From: Campylobacter concisus
GTDB lineage: Bacteria > Campylobacterota > Campylobacteria > Campylobacterales > Campylobacteraceae
NCBI RefSeq assembly: GCF_001298465.1
Contig: NZ_CP012541.1
Coordinates: 1,612,001 to 1,676,000, forward strand
Length of the DNA: 64,000 nt
Reading direction: 5' to 3'
In this document: positions 63,498 to 64,000 of the stretch, one piece after another
How the letters are laid out: the number at the start of each line of letters is the position of its first letter
Position numbering within the stretch: position 1 is the stretch's first letter
Program-made: the position numbers and the translations under genes
The notes under the pieces: generated by a model
The model's input: only the letters and a program-made list of their open reading frames with translations
Told to the model about the DNA's origin: nothing
Database searches by the model: none

Positions 63498-63968
63498 CTA
63501 TTGTAGTGTTTGCGCTATTTTGGCTAACTTTTCTTTAATTATATTGCCTTTTGAACTTAGTGAAAAGATCATTTGTACTAGCTCCTCAGTTGTTGCCTCT
63601 ATTCTTTTGTCACCACTATCTAAAGTTCTAAATTTGTTTAGGATAAGCGGATCGAATTCTTGATATGTAGACATAAAATCCTTATAGTCCTCTTCCAGTT
63701 CTGGTGCGTAAAAACTGATAAGCGAGTGTAATTTAACAATTTCAAATTTTGGATTTTCTATATTTAAATTTGGATTTATTAATAAAGCTACTTTGCAATG
63801 TATTCCCCCTAAAATATCCCCAACTATAATAAACGCTTCCTCTAGCTTTTGTCGCCTGAGTTTATTTTTCTCTTTTTTCGTGTTTAGATTAGCGTACACC
63901 CATTGCGCACACATTGTTAGGACTGCACCGAGTATAATTTTCAATAAGTCAGATATCAAACTATCCAT
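63498..63968 (-). CDS. Hypothetical membrane-anchored protein
   Basis: 156 residues with one N-terminal membrane helix (LKIILGAVLTMCAQWVYA), a basic stretch (KKEKNKLRRQK) and a helical cytoplasmic part (EEAFIIVGDILGGIHCKVAL, FMSTYQEFDPLILNKF, EELVQMIFSLSSKGNIIKEK). No known domain. It is the last gene at the window edge, transcribed leftwards, with the SemiSWEET gene converging toward it. The ATG at 63968 has no strong ribosome site, so the start is uncertain. Confidence 0.6.
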   Translation of the reverse strand: MDSLISDLLKIILGAVLTMCAQWVYANLNTKKEKNKLRRQKLEEAFIIVGDILGGIHCKVALLINPNLNIENPKFEIVKLHSLISFYAPELEEDYKDFMSTYQEFDPLILNKFRTLDSGDKRIEATTEELVQMIFSLSSKGNIIKEKLAKIAQTLQ

Positions 63969-64000
63969 ATTATTTTTTATAAGTCCCTTGGGTCGGCGAT

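Overview
The window looks like a chromosomal segment of a Campylobacter, most like the oral/enteric C. concisus group. The evidence is the AT-rich coding sequence (about 38-40 % GC by eye), the XerH-type recombinase, the ptm/leg flagellin-glycosylation genes in the order known from C. jejuni (legI-legG-ptmE-ptmF-legF-ptmA), single-gene neighbourhoods such as recA-eno and topA-bioB, a futalosine-pathway MqnD, and a selenocysteine tRNA. I assigned it by family knowledge only, without database searches.

Layout. 1-3.3 kb is a distinctly GC-richer block: the 3' end of a pyruvate:ferredoxin oxidoreductase gene, a hypoxanthine-DNA glycosylase and a MORN-repeat protein. 3.4-4.8 kb holds two remnants of one M3 oligoendopeptidase gene, separated by a GC-rich flavodoxin-fold reductase gene on the other strand. 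4.8-9.2 kb (minus) is a compact series: MATE exporter, three lipoproteins (CsgG-like, DUF4810, DUF799), an EamA exporter and a short TsaC/YrdC protein. 9.3-12.7 kb has accBC, a DUF3737 beta-helix protein and dcd.

12.9-23.7 kb is one long plus-strand operon for flagellin glycosylation (maf, legB, legC, a formyltransferase, legI, legG, ptmE, ptmF, legF, ptmA), preceded by a good sigma-54 promoter match. It is followed, on the opposite strand, by a flagellin gene with a sigma-28 promoter. The operon supplies CMP-activated legionaminic-type sugar, and Maf puts it on the flagellin. The formyltransferase sits where an acetyltransferase would be expected, so an N-formylated sugar is predicted.

25.6-33.5 kb: topA, bioB, crcB, then a 635-base non-coding stretch with two and a half copies of a structured repeat, then a secreted protein, a Na+/H+ antiporter, gltA and a CysQ-like phosphatase. 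33.5-39.1 kb (minus) has a methyltransferase, a peroxiredoxin-like protein and a complete molybdate uptake operon with its own regulator (modE-modA-TOBE-modC-modB). 39.3-43.6 kb has mlaA-mlaC-MMPL lipid transport genes and a BON lipoprotein. 43.7-45.2 kb has selC (tRNA-Sec) next to a second molybdate/tungstate-type binding protein and permease that have no ATPase of their own.

45.3-54.1 kb is housekeeping: a nicotinate phosphoribosyltransferase-like gene, mqnD, fliQ, murB, recA, eno, an FtsB-like protein, an AMIN protein and xerH. 54.3-58.0 kb (minus) encodes a TAT-exported tetrathionate-reductase-like pair (ttrA, ttrB) without ttrC. 58.2-60.7 kb is a glycerate kinase/GntP permease pair, 60.9-62.4 kb is pldA and mobA. 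The end holds two unknown genes and a SemiSWEET transporter gene that is frameshifted at a run of eight A.

Molybdenum/tungsten chemistry is a recurring theme: mod operon, second SBP/permease, mobA, ttrA and selC (needed for selenoprotein formate dehydrogenases) all lie in this window. The most unusual sequence I found is the structured repeat at 29.1-29.7 kb.
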